Source: JAGQPD01 sp020426865
GTDB lineage: Bacteria; Planctomycetota; Planctomycetia; Pirellulales; Pirellulaceae
Reading direction: 5' to 3'
DNA length: 64,000 nt
Assembly (NCBI GenBank): GCA_041399065.1
Contig: JAWKTN010000002.1
Span: 930,001-994,000, forward strand
Positions within the stretch are counted from its first letter, which is position 1. Each line of letters starts with the position of its first letter. Position numbers and translations under genes: made by a program. The notes beneath the pieces were generated by a model that worked only from the letters and a program-made list of their open reading frames with translations, was not told the origin of the DNA and searched no databases. This document shows positions 17,501-26,454 of this stretch, piece after piece.

Positions 17501-18702
17501 TGGCCTACTATCAGGAATCGCTCGTGCAACACGAGGGGACCGAACAGGCATCCTACTTGATGGACTCGATGCGGAATTTTGCCACGCAATTTTCTTCGCT
17601 TGAACGACACGAGATGCTATCGGTCGGCAAGGACCATCCCGCAGCGGCTTTGGCCACACTATATGGCCTGCCCGATCGATTGGACAAATCGACGATCGAA
17701 CAGCTGATCGCTTTGGACCACGAAATCCAATCGGACGAAGGTCGCGACTATGATCGTCTGCGAATGGGAATGATCGCGGTACTGGGTCGCAGTCGTGACC
17801 CCAAGGCAATGGCGTACCTGCGTGAGATCTACGAGCGTGACCCCGAGCGACGGCAGGATGCAGCCATGGGCCTGGCACAGGATCCGCAAGGTCGCAACTG
17901 GGATTACCTCGTTCGAAGCATCCCGTTACTGGATGGCGAGGCGGCCCGCGAAGTATTGGTAAAATTGCGTGAAGCCGACTACGCACCAGAAAACCCCGAA
18001 CACATCCGTCAAGTGATCATCGCCGGACTGAAACTGCGCGATAACGGTGGTGACGAGGCCACGTTGTTGCTGGAACATTGGTTACGGCAGCGGCCTTATC
18101 GGGAAGGGGTATCGTGGGACGTGGCGCTCATCGCCTGGCAAAAGTGGTTTGCCGAAAAACATCCCAGCCTACCGTTGGCCGACGTCCCTAGCGAAAACGG
18201 TAGCAACCGTTGGACGTACAGTGACTTGCTCACGTTTTTGGAAAGCGATGAAAGCCGCAATGGATCGGAAGCTCGCGGTGAGACGATCTACCATCGCGTC
18301 GGGTGCGCCAACTGCCATCGCTTCAACGATCAGGGCCAAGATATCGCCCAAGACCTGACCGGGCTCCACCGGCGCATGCAACGACGCGAAATTCTAGAAT
18401 CGATTGTCTATCCGTCCCAGGTCATACCCGATCAATACTCGGCAAGCACCGTGGTTACCCATGGCGGTCGACACTTGACGGGCTTGGTCATGGAATCGAC
18501 GCCAACCCAGTTGGTCGCCATCTTGCCGGACGGCGAACAGGTTCCGATCCGGCGAGAGGATGTCAAAGAGGTACTTTCAAGTCGCGTTTCAGCGATGCCG
18601 GAGGGCTTGCTCAATGAGCTATCGCTGGAAGACATCGCCGACCTGTTTGCGTACTTGACCACCAACTCGGTGGAACGACTGACGCGAGCCCCTAAAGACT
18701 AG
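14596..18702 (+). CDS. PVC-type heme-binding protein: carbohydrate-binding-like, propeller, HEAT and cytochrome c domains
   Basis: 1368 residues from the ATG at 14596 (AAAGGTG upstream; a TTG at 14476 would extend it by 40). A signal peptide covers roughly the first 42 residues. Residues about 45-150 resemble a galactose-binding-like fold (QWIWSPDHAPNNV, FRKTIYV, DAYEIYINGRSVGSG). A low-complexity linker follows. A six-bladed propeller like soluble glucose-dehydrogenase relatives covers about 310-680 (NAMTFDEFGQIIVARED, GLALGPDGLIYMSFG, VDVGPDGWLYFSTGGRG). HEAT-like repeats fill about 700-1200, and a cytochrome c domain closes the protein with GCANCHRF. The order matches planctomycete membrane-bound dehydrogenase-like proteins of unknown substrate. 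Its last 11 bases overlap the convergent gene at 18692. Confidence 0.9.
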   Translation: MSSRMMALSWFMATVRSVWRYWLIAGWVLAITSGWGVDCARAGIDEAQWIWSPDHAPNNVPHVSCYFRKTIYVNQPEAAYMEIAADDAYEIYINGRSVGSGEGWRTMQRHDIASFIEKGSNVFAVRVVNRSGSTAGLAAKITFQEAGRPDRIYLSNPTWRTNVRPFPLWNTSNYIDRRWEAARNLGSYGITEPWIVPTTVSNATTPPPHADTIASLESSNADRVTGNGMRARPIPRPDETSRVPPRRIDSPIIDDQVEPASASFDVPRPSPPNEAIRSTADRTGTNPQLMDVPRGDGEHPEFKLPLNFQIQHVVGHDQVGSVNAMTFDEFGQIIVAREDGPLLTVVDTNNNGTPDTARLYCDGVRDCRGLLALSGELYVTGNGPDGIALYRLSDQDRDGRVESIKALITFDGELDELGPNGLALGPDGLIYMSFGSHTIPTFSYAKTSPLREYYEGDLNLPRMGSPYENDIKAEAPGGGILRCDTEGRRIELVAGGLHYGRDLAFNPEGELFVHDADRETQLQSPWDRPTRLLHVLPGSEFGWRGGWAKWPSNWLDSLPPVLDTGNGIPSGAVFYDHVRYPERYRQAFFTCDWSEGRILAIRPQRSNGGFNAATETFLEGRPLNITDVDVGPDGWLYFSTGGRGSQGNVYRVVSLHNNDTPRVAEGLEILQALTHPQIQSAWGRQQVATIRREMSAEWDAQINHVVRDSQYPSEVRSRALLLMHLVGPPPSDTLLIELSRDSDASVRGRAVYLMGLIGNANTRRRLIEMVSDPVAHVRRRACESLARTDQQIPIETLTPLLTSADRFESWSARRLLERNRSHRWHQNVLNTSSADLFAQGATAMLIAAPTPENSLAVLRHVAEIAESYVSDEQFASLLRVAQLAIMRGGLSPTAAGQELIWLDEEFPSQSEMLNRDLVRLLVYVQSPNVTRRMLQHLNDPISDEDRTHLATHLSYLQEGWDADQKVQLMAYYQESLVQHEGTEQASYLMDSMRNFATQFSSLERHEMLSVGKDHPAAALATLYGLPDRLDKSTIEQLIALDHEIQSDEGRDYDRLRMGMIAVLGRSRDPKAMAYLREIYERDPERRQDAAMGLAQDPQGRNWDYLVRSIPLLDGEAAREVLVKLREADYAPENPEHIRQVIIAGLKLRDNGGDEATLLLEHWLRQRPYREGVSWDVALIAWQKWFAEKHPSLPLADVPSENGSNRWTYSDLLTFLESDESRNGSEARGETIYHRVGCANCHRFNDQGQDIAQDLTGLHRRMQRREILESIVYPSQVIPDQYSASTVVTHGGRHLTGLVMESTPTQLVAILPDGEQVPIRREDVKEVLSSRVSAMPEGLLNELSLEDIADLFAYLTTNSVERLTRAPKD

Positions 18703-19180
18703 CGGCGTAGATCTCTGCAAACTCGATCACCCAGGCGTCGATGATGCTGCGAAATGCGTCGGCATCTACGTCCTGCAACAATTCGTAGTTGGTGCGATTA
18801 AAGACTTCACGATTGCGGATGGTTGCCTTTCCCGTCAGCTCCAACACATGATACGTGGAATAAGGGCGGATCGTCATCTCGAGTCGGCTGAATTTGTTTT
18901 GGCGAATTCGAGTTCGATCGACGGTCAAATCGTCACGGTTGCAAGCCGCGCCCCAACCCTTCTCGCCGTAAAGCGTCTCGTAACGGAATCCGGGAAACTG
19001 GTTGGCCACCGACTCCACGCACCGCTCAATGTGCTCGGATAGGCTCAGTCGGTACTTCGTATGCAGCCCTTTGAGTTCTTCCTCTGTTAACGCCTTCCGT
19101 TGTGCTTCTTGTTCGCGCGATTGTCGACGCTGTTGGCCACGTTGGATTGCGGCCTGCAGACGATCTTGAAAATCATTCAT
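18692..19180 (-). CDS. Small conserved planctomycete protein downstream of the Tex-like gene
   Basis: 162 residues. The frame is open further upstream, but that part is a shadow of the Tex C-terminus. The likely start is the ATG at 19180, giving MNDFQDRLQAAIQRGQQRR. It overlaps the Tex-like stop as ATGAATGA, so translation is probably coupled. The first third is charged and helical; the rest contains alternating strands (FRYETLYGEKGWGAACNRDD, RLEMTIRPYSTYHVLEL, KATIRNREVF). No membrane segment or known motif is visible. The coupling suggests a function with the RNA-binding Tex-like protein, but nothing more can be said. Confidence 0.75.
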   Translation of the reverse strand: MNDFQDRLQAAIQRGQQRRQSREQEAQRKALTEEELKGLHTKYRLSLSEHIERCVESVANQFPGFRYETLYGEKGWGAACNRDDLTVDRTRIRQNKFSRLEMTIRPYSTYHVLELTGKATIRNREVFNRTNYELLQDVDADAFRSIIDAWVIEFAEIYAASL

Positions 19181-22100
19181 TACCAGTCTCTTCGCCAGGC
19201 GATTCCGACGGCGTTTCGGTTGACGGATCAACGGATGGTGTGGTCTGTGATTGCTCGTAGAATTGCAGCAGATCCGAGAATGCCCGCATTGGTTCGCGCC
19301 CCTCGCGCATCGCTTCAGTGATCGGCGCAACCGGTTTGACCTTTTTGGGCGGTCGCTTGCCTTGGACCTTAGTGCCGCCACGTGCCGCCCCGCCCGGTCG
19401 CCCGCCATGCGACGATCGCCCCTGGCCACCGCGACCCTGGCCCGAGCGCCCCTGGCCCGAGCGCCCCTGGCCACCGCGTCCCTGTCCGCCCTGCCCCTGT
19501 CCGCGACCTTGGCCACCTGCTGCCGCCCCCGTTTGCTCGCCTTGCTGCGGCCTGCGTCGCCCTCCGCGCGGACGGCCCGCTCCGCTTCGCTCCGCCTGCT
19601 GTTGCTCGGCCAGTCGCTCGGCCTTGGGCCGTTCGGTTCCCGGCTCAATCGCCGTCAGCGATACACGCCGACGATCACGGTCGACTTCCAACACCCATAC
19701 TCTCAATACATCGCCGACCCCGACGACTTCGTGCGGATCGCGAATGTAGCGATCCGCCAGGCAACTGATATGGACCAACCCGCTATCACTTAATCCGATA
19801 TCGACAAACGCGCCGAAATCGACAACATTCAACACCGTCCCCGTCAACTCCATCCCCGGCTTGAGGTCCTCAAGTTTCATGATCCCGCGACGGAATACTG
19901 GTGGCCGCAGATCCTCGCGTGGATCGCGTCCCGGTCGCGCCAAGTTCGATAGAATATCCTCTAATAAGTGCTTTCCGACGGACAGTTTTTCCGCCACCTC
20001 CGCGACATCGACATTTCGTACTTTGCTCGCGATCTCCTCACGCAGCGTACCAACCTCGGCATTCCCCGCGTCGCTGACGGACGGTGCGACACCGGTTGTT
20101 GTTTCGACTGGAGTCTCGCCCAATACCGCCGACGAGCCTGTTGTTAGCTCGCCAGAGGACACTACCGAGTCACTGCCCGTCGAGATCGACTCCCCATCGG
20201 ATTCGGCCGCATCGCTTACCGGCGCATCGGTCACCGGCGCATCGGTTACGAGCTCATCGGTTTCGGTGACGGCGGTGGCCGCGATTTCCGTCGTGGCCGC
20301 GATTTCACCGGTGGTCGCGGCTTCCTGCTGCGCACCCCCGCAGTTTGAGCAAGTGTCGGCGGCCCGGTCCAAGCCGGCGGCGAACTGTTCTTTGGTTCGT
20401 TGCAAGGCGATCGCCGGCCGCGAATGCGCTACGTCCACGGCCTCGGGAATCGTCCTGGCGAAATCCTGGATCGTCAGGTCGAGATAATCGAGTGCCGACT
20501 TAGCGACTTCGTAGCTTTCCGGGTGGATCCAGGTAGCGTCGAGCGGATTCTCGCCTGAGTTGATTTTCAGGAAGCCGGCGGCCTGCTGAAAAACGGCATC
20601 ACCGATGCCCGGCACCGCCTTCAATTCTTCCCGCGTCTTGAATGGTCCGTGCGTACGGCGGTGATCGTAGACACGCCGCGCTGTCAATTGATTCAAACCC
20701 GACACGTACGCCAACAGTGCCGGACTTGCCGAATTCACGTTGACACCCACATAGTTGACGCACGATTGCACGACGTCATCTAGCGATTGGCGTAATGGCT
20801 TGGATTTGACATCGTGTTGATAGAGTCCCACACCGATGTTCGAGGGCTCGATCTTTACGAGCTCCGAAAGCGGATCCTGCAATCTGCGTCCGATCGAAAT
20901 CGCGCCGCGCAACGTCGCGTCATATTCCGGCAGCTCCTCACCCGCCAACACACTTGTCGAATAGACACTCGCACCTGCCTCATTGACAATCACGTAAGCC
21001 AGATCCGAGTCCGCAAAATGCTCGGTGATCATGTCGGCAATCAATTGCTCGGCCTCTCGACATCCCGTGCCATTGCCGATGGCCACGACCGGCAACTCGT
21101 TCCGCCGAATGATTTCTGCCACCTTCTTGCAGCTATGCTCTTTCCGCTGATCATCCCCCAGAATCGTGATAAGGGAATGCTCCAGCACATGCCCGAACTC
21201 ATCGAGCGCCACGACCTTGCAACCACTTCGGATTCCGGGATCAACCGCCAGCACTCGGCGAGCTACCGGTGGCTGCATTAGCAGTTGACGCAGGTTTCTG
21301 GCAAATACATCCAACGCGTGCCCCTCTGCGCGTTCAGTCAGCTCTCGGCGAATGTCTCGTTCAATGCTCGGCAATACCGAACGCTGCATTGCGTCCCGCA
21401 AGCATTCTTGCAAAAAGCTTGCATGCGGATGGTCCGCCGAAATCAGCGTCTCTCCCCCCTTTACGTGCATTGCCTCAGCGTCGTACTCGATCTTCACCCG
21501 CAACACCCGCGTCCGCTCGCCACGGTTGATTGCCAACACCCGATGCGGCGGAATTCGATTCAACCGTTCGCGGAAATCGAAATAGTCCTTGAACGACGCC
21601 TCCAGCTTCTTGCGTTTGCGACGTCGGGCATCCCGTCGCTGACGCCGCCGCTGTTGTGCCGTCATGACCCCGGCTGCCACCAGCGGCAAAATGCCGTTCT
21701 TGTCCAACGCCGCGCCCTTCTTCGACTTCTTTCGACCGGTGGCAGGTAGCGGTGCTTCCTGGCCCCCCGCCGACGCTTCACCCGTTGGCAATTGCCCGCC
21801 AACGCCTTCATCGGTAACAGCCGCTTCCGCCGCCACCTCCCCCTCATCGGCGCTCCCCTCGACATTCGAGGGGACGGATTCTTCGGTGCCCGTGGCGTCT
21901 CCCACCGAATCGCGATCGCCACCGTTGACAGCGTTAGCGTCGTCGTTGTCGACACTCGCATCGACATTTGCACTGGCCGTATCGCTGGTGGCCGTATCGC
22001 TGGTGGTAGCTTTGGTGCCATCATCGGTAGCCACATTGGTGTCGGAAGTCGTGTCGGACGCGGCGTCGTTTTCGGCCGGACCGTCGGCGTTGTCCTCGTC

Positions 22101-22727
22101 TTCGTCGTCGGACGCATCGAGTTCTTCGATGAGTTTGCTACTGGTGAGGATGCCGGTGGCGCGCATTTTTTCGCGCAGTCGTTGGCGCAGATCGACACGT
22201 TCGCCGAGTCGTTCGGCAATTAAATCTCGGACGCCGTCGAGGACTTTGTCGACGGACACCAGCTTCTGGTCGGGATTGATCAGTTTTTCGGCTTCAGCCG
22301 TTACGTCGTCCGGACTGATTTCCGCGTCCCAAATGGCGTTGGCCAGCGGCTCCAGACCGCGCTGACGCGCAAGCGTCGCACGCGTTTGTTTTTTGGTCTT
22401 GTAGGGAAGATAGATATCTTCCAGCACCTTGGCCGAACGAACGGCGCGGATCCGCTGCAACAAGTCGTCGGTCAACTGTCCACGCGACTGAATTGCTCGC
22501 AAGATCGATTCCTTGCGTTCGATCAGCGAACGCGTTCGGTCAACGACCTGTTGGATGGCGCGGATTTGTTGCTCGTCAAATCCACCCGTCTGGTCCTTGC
22601 GATACCGTGTGATGAACGGCACCGTATTTCCCTCGTCTAGCAACTCAACGGTCTGGCGAACGCCGTGGGCGGGCAAGTTGAGTTGTCGGACCACGTCTTC
22701 GAGATCAAATTCGATACTAAGGTCCAT
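19173..22727 (-). CDS. tex: Tex-like S1 RNA-binding protein with two disordered insertions and an Arg/Gly-rich tail
   Basis: 1184 residues, against about 770 for usual Tex proteins. The conserved parts are all present: N-terminal helical region (EGNTVPFITRYRKDQTGGFDE, VLEDIYLPYKTKKQTRAT), YqgF-like nuclease fold (VLAVDPGIRSGCKVVALDE, VAIGNGTGCREAEQL), helix-hairpin-helix (LKAVPGIGDAVFQQAAGFL) and an S1 domain (GMELTGTVLNVVDFGAFVDIG). Two acidic/Ser/Thr/Ala-rich insertions are added, about residues 205-345 and 775-890, and the tail after S1 is rich in Gly, Gln and Arg (GGQGRGGQGRSGQGR). Tex is a nucleic-acid-binding factor linked to transcription and RNA turnover. The low-complexity additions could change RNA binding or assembly; that is inference. 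The downstream gene overlaps its stop. Confidence 0.92.
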   Translation of the reverse strand: MDLSIEFDLEDVVRQLNLPAHGVRQTVELLDEGNTVPFITRYRKDQTGGFDEQQIRAIQQVVDRTRSLIERKESILRAIQSRGQLTDDLLQRIRAVRSAKVLEDIYLPYKTKKQTRATLARQRGLEPLANAIWDAEISPDDVTAEAEKLINPDQKLVSVDKVLDGVRDLIAERLGERVDLRQRLREKMRATGILTSSKLIEELDASDDEDEDNADGPAENDAASDTTSDTNVATDDGTKATTSDTATSDTASANVDASVDNDDANAVNGGDRDSVGDATGTEESVPSNVEGSADEGEVAAEAAVTDEGVGGQLPTGEASAGGQEAPLPATGRKKSKKGAALDKNGILPLVAAGVMTAQQRRRQRRDARRRKRKKLEASFKDYFDFRERLNRIPPHRVLAINRGERTRVLRVKIEYDAEAMHVKGGETLISADHPHASFLQECLRDAMQRSVLPSIERDIRRELTERAEGHALDVFARNLRQLLMQPPVARRVLAVDPGIRSGCKVVALDEFGHVLEHSLITILGDDQRKEHSCKKVAEIIRRNELPVVAIGNGTGCREAEQLIADMITEHFADSDLAYVIVNEAGASVYSTSVLAGEELPEYDATLRGAISIGRRLQDPLSELVKIEPSNIGVGLYQHDVKSKPLRQSLDDVVQSCVNYVGVNVNSASPALLAYVSGLNQLTARRVYDHRRTHGPFKTREELKAVPGIGDAVFQQAAGFLKINSGENPLDATWIHPESYEVAKSALDYLDLTIQDFARTIPEAVDVAHSRPAIALQRTKEQFAAGLDRAADTCSNCGGAQQEAATTGEIAATTEIAATAVTETDELVTDAPVTDAPVSDAAESDGESISTGSDSVVSSGELTTGSSAVLGETPVETTTGVAPSVSDAGNAEVGTLREEIASKVRNVDVAEVAEKLSVGKHLLEDILSNLARPGRDPREDLRPPVFRRGIMKLEDLKPGMELTGTVLNVVDFGAFVDIGLSDSGLVHISCLADRYIRDPHEVVGVGDVLRVWVLEVDRDRRRVSLTAIEPGTERPKAERLAEQQQAERSGAGRPRGGRRRPQQGEQTGAAAGGQGRGQGQGGQGRGGQGRSGQGRSGQGRGGQGRSSHGGRPGGAARGGTKVQGKRPPKKVKPVAPITEAMREGREPMRAFSDLLQFYEQSQTTPSVDPSTETPSESPGEETGNE

Positions 22728-23109
22728 AAGCTTCTTTTCCGCAGGGGGTCGGTGGAACGAATCCTCTTCCGAGCCGCTGTCGTAGGTGATCTCCCGAGAT
22801 TCAGGCTAGCACAAACCCGGAAATCTAGCGCCTTCCCGGCCAGTTGTCAAGAATCCGAATTGCATCCTCAGGTTTAAAATAGGCAAAACACGGGATTCTG
22901 CGAGAATAGGAACGTGTTATTGCAGCGCAATCCCGACAAAATCTTCGTCTTTCTTTTCGGTTTTGTCAAATGTCCCCCATTCAACAACCCGATAAACGAT
23001 GACAGACTCTTGGGATCCTTGTTGAGCCCCCCTGGCGAAAACTGGATCGCATTAGCTATGCAGACACGGTTCAGGACGAACTGTTCGTATTATTTCAGAA
23101 GGGATTCTC
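22728..23109. other. Divergent intergenic region
   Basis: 382 bases between the Tex-like gene (minus) and a small gene (plus). It must hold both promoters, but I see no convincing -35/-10 pair and no repeat. Confidence 0.5.
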
Positions 23110-23361
23110 ATGATTCACAGTCGGCTGCGCGTATATTACGGTCCAGAAGATGACACGGTGGGCAATCCGGCAACGCGATCGGGCGTTCCCAACCGGCGAA
23201 CCGTCACGGTACCGGCAAGCGAACTGTTTTCCGCCTTGTCGGATGCGATAGAATCAAGACGAGCCTGGCTGGCGGACTTTGCGGATGACGAGGTCACGAT
23301 CAGCACGGACTTGTACGAAGTCATTCTGGCGTACCAGCATTTTCGCCGGCCGTCGGCCTAG
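23110..23361 (+). CDS. Small conserved protein of unknown function
   Basis: 83 residues with a clear ribosome site (AAGGGATT) before the ATG at 23110. The sequence is compact (MIHSRLRVYYGPEDD, TVTVPASELFSALSDAIES, RAWLADFADDEVTISTDLYE) with no signal peptide or cofactor motif. It resembles small planctomycete proteins I have seen without a function. It ends 25 bases before the LOG-family gene and probably shares its transcript. Confidence 0.72.
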   Translation: MIHSRLRVYYGPEDDTVGNPATRSGVPNRRTVTVPASELFSALSDAIESRRAWLADFADDEVTISTDLYEVILAYQHFRRPSA

Positions 23362-23386
23362 AAAAGTCCTTCAATTCGCGTAGACC

Positions 23387-24400
23387 GTGAACGCTGAACA
23401 TGAATCGCAACCCGGTGTTCCTCCTTCGGTTCGACGCCGAACGGAAGATCTCATCCAGCGGATCCGAGATTCAGCGGACCAGCTTGCGCAAGATGGCTCG
23501 ACGCGGGGCGATCTGAAATTACTTAGTCGCGCGATTCGCGAGTTACGCTATGCGTTCAAGGTTTTTGCGCCCTATCGTCGCAATCGCAAGGTCACGGTTT
23601 TTGGTTCGGCGCGTACCGGTGAAGGCCATCCGGCTTATCAGCAGGCCCTGGCGTTCGGCCGGGCAATGGCAGAACACGACTGGTGGGTTGTAACCGGTGC
23701 GGCCAGCGGCATCATGGAAGCTGGCCATCGCGGCGCTGGGCGCGAAAAATCGATGGGACTCAATATTCTGCTCCCCTTCGAGCAAGAGGCCAATCCGGTC
23801 ATTGTGGGTGATCACAAACTAGTCCACATGAAGTATTTCTTCACTCGCAAGCTGATGTTTGTCAAAGAGTGCAACGCAGTTGTTTGCCTCCCCGGCGGTT
23901 TTGGTACGCTGGATGAAGCTTTGGAGGTGCTCACGCTGTTGCAGACGGGTAAGCGAGATCTGGTTCCGCTGGTCCTGCTGGATTATCCCGGAGGAACCTA
24001 TTGGCAGGCGTTCGTCGACTTTGTGCGAGAACATTTGCTCGCCGAACAAATGATCTCGCCGACCGATTTCTCGTTGTTCAAGCGGACCGATTCGTGTGTG
24101 GAGGCTGTCGAGGAACTGCTGACGTTCTACCGCGTCTTCCACAGCATGCGTTACGTGAAGCAGCGGCTGGTACTGCGGCTGCAACGAACGATTTCCGCCA
24201 CCACGCTCGATCGACTCAACCGCGACTACCGGAACATTCTGGCACGGGGCGAATTCCAATTGCGCTCCGCCCTGTCTGAGGAGCGGGATGAACCCGACTT
24301 GGCGGATTTGCCTCGACTCGCTCTCGAGTTCAATCGCCGTGACCTTGGGCGTCTCCGCGAAGTCATTGACATCGTCAATCGCGATGGGCAGGACGCCTAA
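23387..24400 (+). CDS. LOG-family protein (lysine-decarboxylase-like Rossmann fold)
   Basis: 337 residues from a GTG at 23387. The central region has the LOG hallmarks: VTVFGSART, VVTGAASGIMEAGHRGA, and PGGFGTLDEALEVLTLLQTGK, the PGGxGTxxE motif that binds nucleotide and carries catalytic residues. LOG proteins are phosphoribohydrolases acting on N6-modified or plain AMP-type nucleotides; the bacterial group with a longer N-terminal helical region, as here, is less well characterised. The C-terminal 100 residues form another helical extension. There is no signal peptide, so it is cytosolic. It ends 22 bases from the convergent hemDE gene. The start is tentative because no ribosome site is seen. 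Confidence 0.87.
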   Translation: MNAEHESQPGVPPSVRRRTEDLIQRIRDSADQLAQDGSTRGDLKLLSRAIRELRYAFKVFAPYRRNRKVTVFGSARTGEGHPAYQQALAFGRAMAEHDWWVVTGAASGIMEAGHRGAGREKSMGLNILLPFEQEANPVIVGDHKLVHMKYFFTRKLMFVKECNAVVCLPGGFGTLDEALEVLTLLQTGKRDLVPLVLLDYPGGTYWQAFVDFVREHLLAEQMISPTDFSLFKRTDSCVEAVEELLTFYRVFHSMRYVKQRLVLRLQRTISATTLDRLNRDYRNILARGEFQLRSALSEERDEPDLADLPRLALEFNRRDLGRLREVIDIVNRDGQDA

Positions 24401-24422
24401 CGCGGCTTTGGCGCGACCAATG

Positions 24423-26381
24423 TTATCCTGCCTCGTGCCGAAAGTTGTGCACGGTGTCAATCAGTGCCAACACATTGTCCACAGGGGTGTGCGGCAGCAC
24501 GCCGTGGCCCAGATTGAAGATATGCCCCGGCCGACCATTTGCCATCCGCAACACCTCTTCCGCGCGCTGACAGACGTACGCGCGCGGCCCCATCAGTGTC
24601 ACCGGATCGAGATTTCCTTGCACGGCCTTGTCGTAGCCCACGGTTCGCCAGGCATCGTCCAGTCGGATACGCCAATCGACCCCCACAACGGCACTCCCTC
24701 CTTCGGCCAACGCCGGAAGCAAGGCCGGGTTACCGGTCGCGAAATTGATCACGGGAACACCCGGAGTGATATGTGCGATGATCGATCGAACATACGGAAG
24801 GACAAATTGTCGGTAGTCTTCCACTCCCAGGCATCCCGCCCACGAATCGAACAACTGCACGCATTGTGCACCAGCGGCAATCTGTGCATTCAAATACAAC
24901 GTAATCGACGCCGCCAATTTCTCCATCAGCGCCTTCCAGGCACCGGCGTCGCGATACATCAACGACTTGGTGTGCTGGTAATGGCGACTGGAGCCTCCCT
25001 CGATCACGTAGCTGGCCAGCGTAAAGGGAGAACCGGCGAAACCGATTACCGGGATATCATCGGAAAGATCGAGGCGAGTCTGCCGCACCGTCTCCGCCAC
25101 AAACTGCAATTGTTCCATGCTGTCCAGGGCACTCACGCGGTCGACATCATACGGTTCGCGTACCGGGTTATGTATCACGGGCCCTTCACCAGCAGCGTAT
25201 TCCAGTTGCAATCCCATCGGTTCCAAGATCGGAAGCAGATCCGAAAAAATGATCGCGGCGTCGACACCCAACCGTCTCACGGTCGACACCATGACTTCAG
25301 CACACAACTCGGGGTTTTTGCATAATTCCAAGAAACTGGTGCGCGCGCGAATCTCACGGTACTCGGGCAAGTACCGCCCTGCCTGCCGCATGAGCCACAC
25401 CGGCGTCACATCGGAAGGCTCGCCGCGACAAGCCTTCATGAACGGCCCGTCGTACCAGGGTGCCTTGGGACCCGAATTCGGATCCGTAAAATCTTCGGCG
25501 GGTGTCTGCATTGTCGCCACAATCTGTTGTTTGTTTCGCCACAAGCGCTGGCTTGCAGCAGCAGCTTCTTGCACAAGATGCCCCATTTTCGGATGCGACG
25601 GTTCCATGTCAACGTGAAAACCGGCATCGTACAACGCCTCGCTGGTCATCGGGCCGATGCTGCAAATCACGCACCTCCGCATTGCGGCTCGCAACGCACG
25701 TTCGCATCGCATCTCATCGGCACACCGCAACATATTCGTCACCTGATGTGCCGACGTAAACAGCACCAGCTGGCAATGCCCATCGGCGATGCGTTTGATA
25801 TTTTCTTGCAGCGGCCCCAGATCCTCGGGCAACTCCCAGCGGTACACTCTCAGCGGCACGACGCGGGCGCCGCGGGCTTCCAAGCCTGCGACCAGACTGG
25901 CGTTCGGCTTGCCGTACTCCTGCAACCCCACGTTTTGGTTGGCGATGGGGATTTCAGCATCGATTAAGGCTAGCAACTCGCGCCACGTGTTCGGCTCGGC
26001 CACTCGAAAAGTCGGCGACAATCCATATTCGCGCATGACCGCCACCGGCTTGGGGCCGCGAGCGATCGTGATGATATCGGACAAGGAATCCAAGAACCGA
26101 CGTTGATCAACGTGCCGTTCGATCGCGCCAAGTAGATGCTTGAAGCCCACACCCGTCATGATCAACATGACATCGATGCCGCCGGTCATGACGCTCTTGG
26201 CAAAGTCGACTGCGGCAACATTCTTTTCCAGCGGCACCTCCCGCATCGATGCGGCCACGGCAGCGACACCGCCGCAACGCTGAATCATCCTCGCGAGCTC
26301 TTCGCCCCGCCGGCTTTCGAATGCGGCGACACAGCGGCCTTCAAAGTTGCGGCCTTCAAAGTTGGGGAGCGATTCGTTCAT
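24423..26381 (-). CDS. hemDE: Fused uroporphyrinogen-III synthase and uroporphyrinogen decarboxylase
   Basis: 652 residues carrying two successive heme-pathway enzymes. Residues about 12-275 are a HemD-type uroporphyrinogen-III synthase (CVAAFESRRGEELARMI, DVMLIMTGVGFKHLL, QLVLFTSAHQVTNML, CSIGPMTSEALYDAGF). Residues about 305-650 are a HemE decarboxylase (TPVWLMRQAGRYLPEYRE, AAIIFSDLLPILEPMGL with the expected catalytic Asp, GFAGSPFTLASYVIEGG, FNLGHGVLPHTP). HemD makes uroporphyrinogen III and HemE converts it to coproporphyrinogen III, so the fusion places consecutive steps on one chain. The linker is about 30 residues. Both halves look complete. No other heme gene is nearby. The upstream neighbour on the same strand, an EF-hand lipoprotein 73 bases away, seems unrelated. 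Confidence 0.95.
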   Translation of the reverse strand: MNESLPNFEGRNFEGRCVAAFESRRGEELARMIQRCGGVAAVAASMREVPLEKNVAAVDFAKSVMTGGIDVMLIMTGVGFKHLLGAIERHVDQRRFLDSLSDIITIARGPKPVAVMREYGLSPTFRVAEPNTWRELLALIDAEIPIANQNVGLQEYGKPNASLVAGLEARGARVVPLRVYRWELPEDLGPLQENIKRIADGHCQLVLFTSAHQVTNMLRCADEMRCERALRAAMRRCVICSIGPMTSEALYDAGFHVDMEPSHPKMGHLVQEAAAASQRLWRNKQQIVATMQTPAEDFTDPNSGPKAPWYDGPFMKACRGEPSDVTPVWLMRQAGRYLPEYREIRARTSFLELCKNPELCAEVMVSTVRRLGVDAAIIFSDLLPILEPMGLQLEYAAGEGPVIHNPVREPYDVDRVSALDSMEQLQFVAETVRQTRLDLSDDIPVIGFAGSPFTLASYVIEGGSSRHYQHTKSLMYRDAGAWKALMEKLAASITLYLNAQIAAGAQCVQLFDSWAGCLGVEDYRQFVLPYVRSIIAHITPGVPVINFATGNPALLPALAEGGSAVVGVDWRIRLDDAWRTVGYDKAVQGNLDPVTLMGPRAYVCQRAEEVLRMANGRPGHIFNLGHGVLPHTPVDNVLALIDTVHNFRHEAG

Positions 26382-26454
26382 GCCCCCATGCTACTTGGCT
26401 GCGGCGCGAACCGATAGCCCGAGCGGAAGCGAGAAGACCGAACCGAAGGCGAGA

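Noticed and set aside
18692..19648. 318-codon version of the small gene after the Tex-like gene
   Set aside because: The first 156 codons lie inside the Tex-like coding sequence and are Arg/Ala-rich shadow; the ATG at 19180 fits better.
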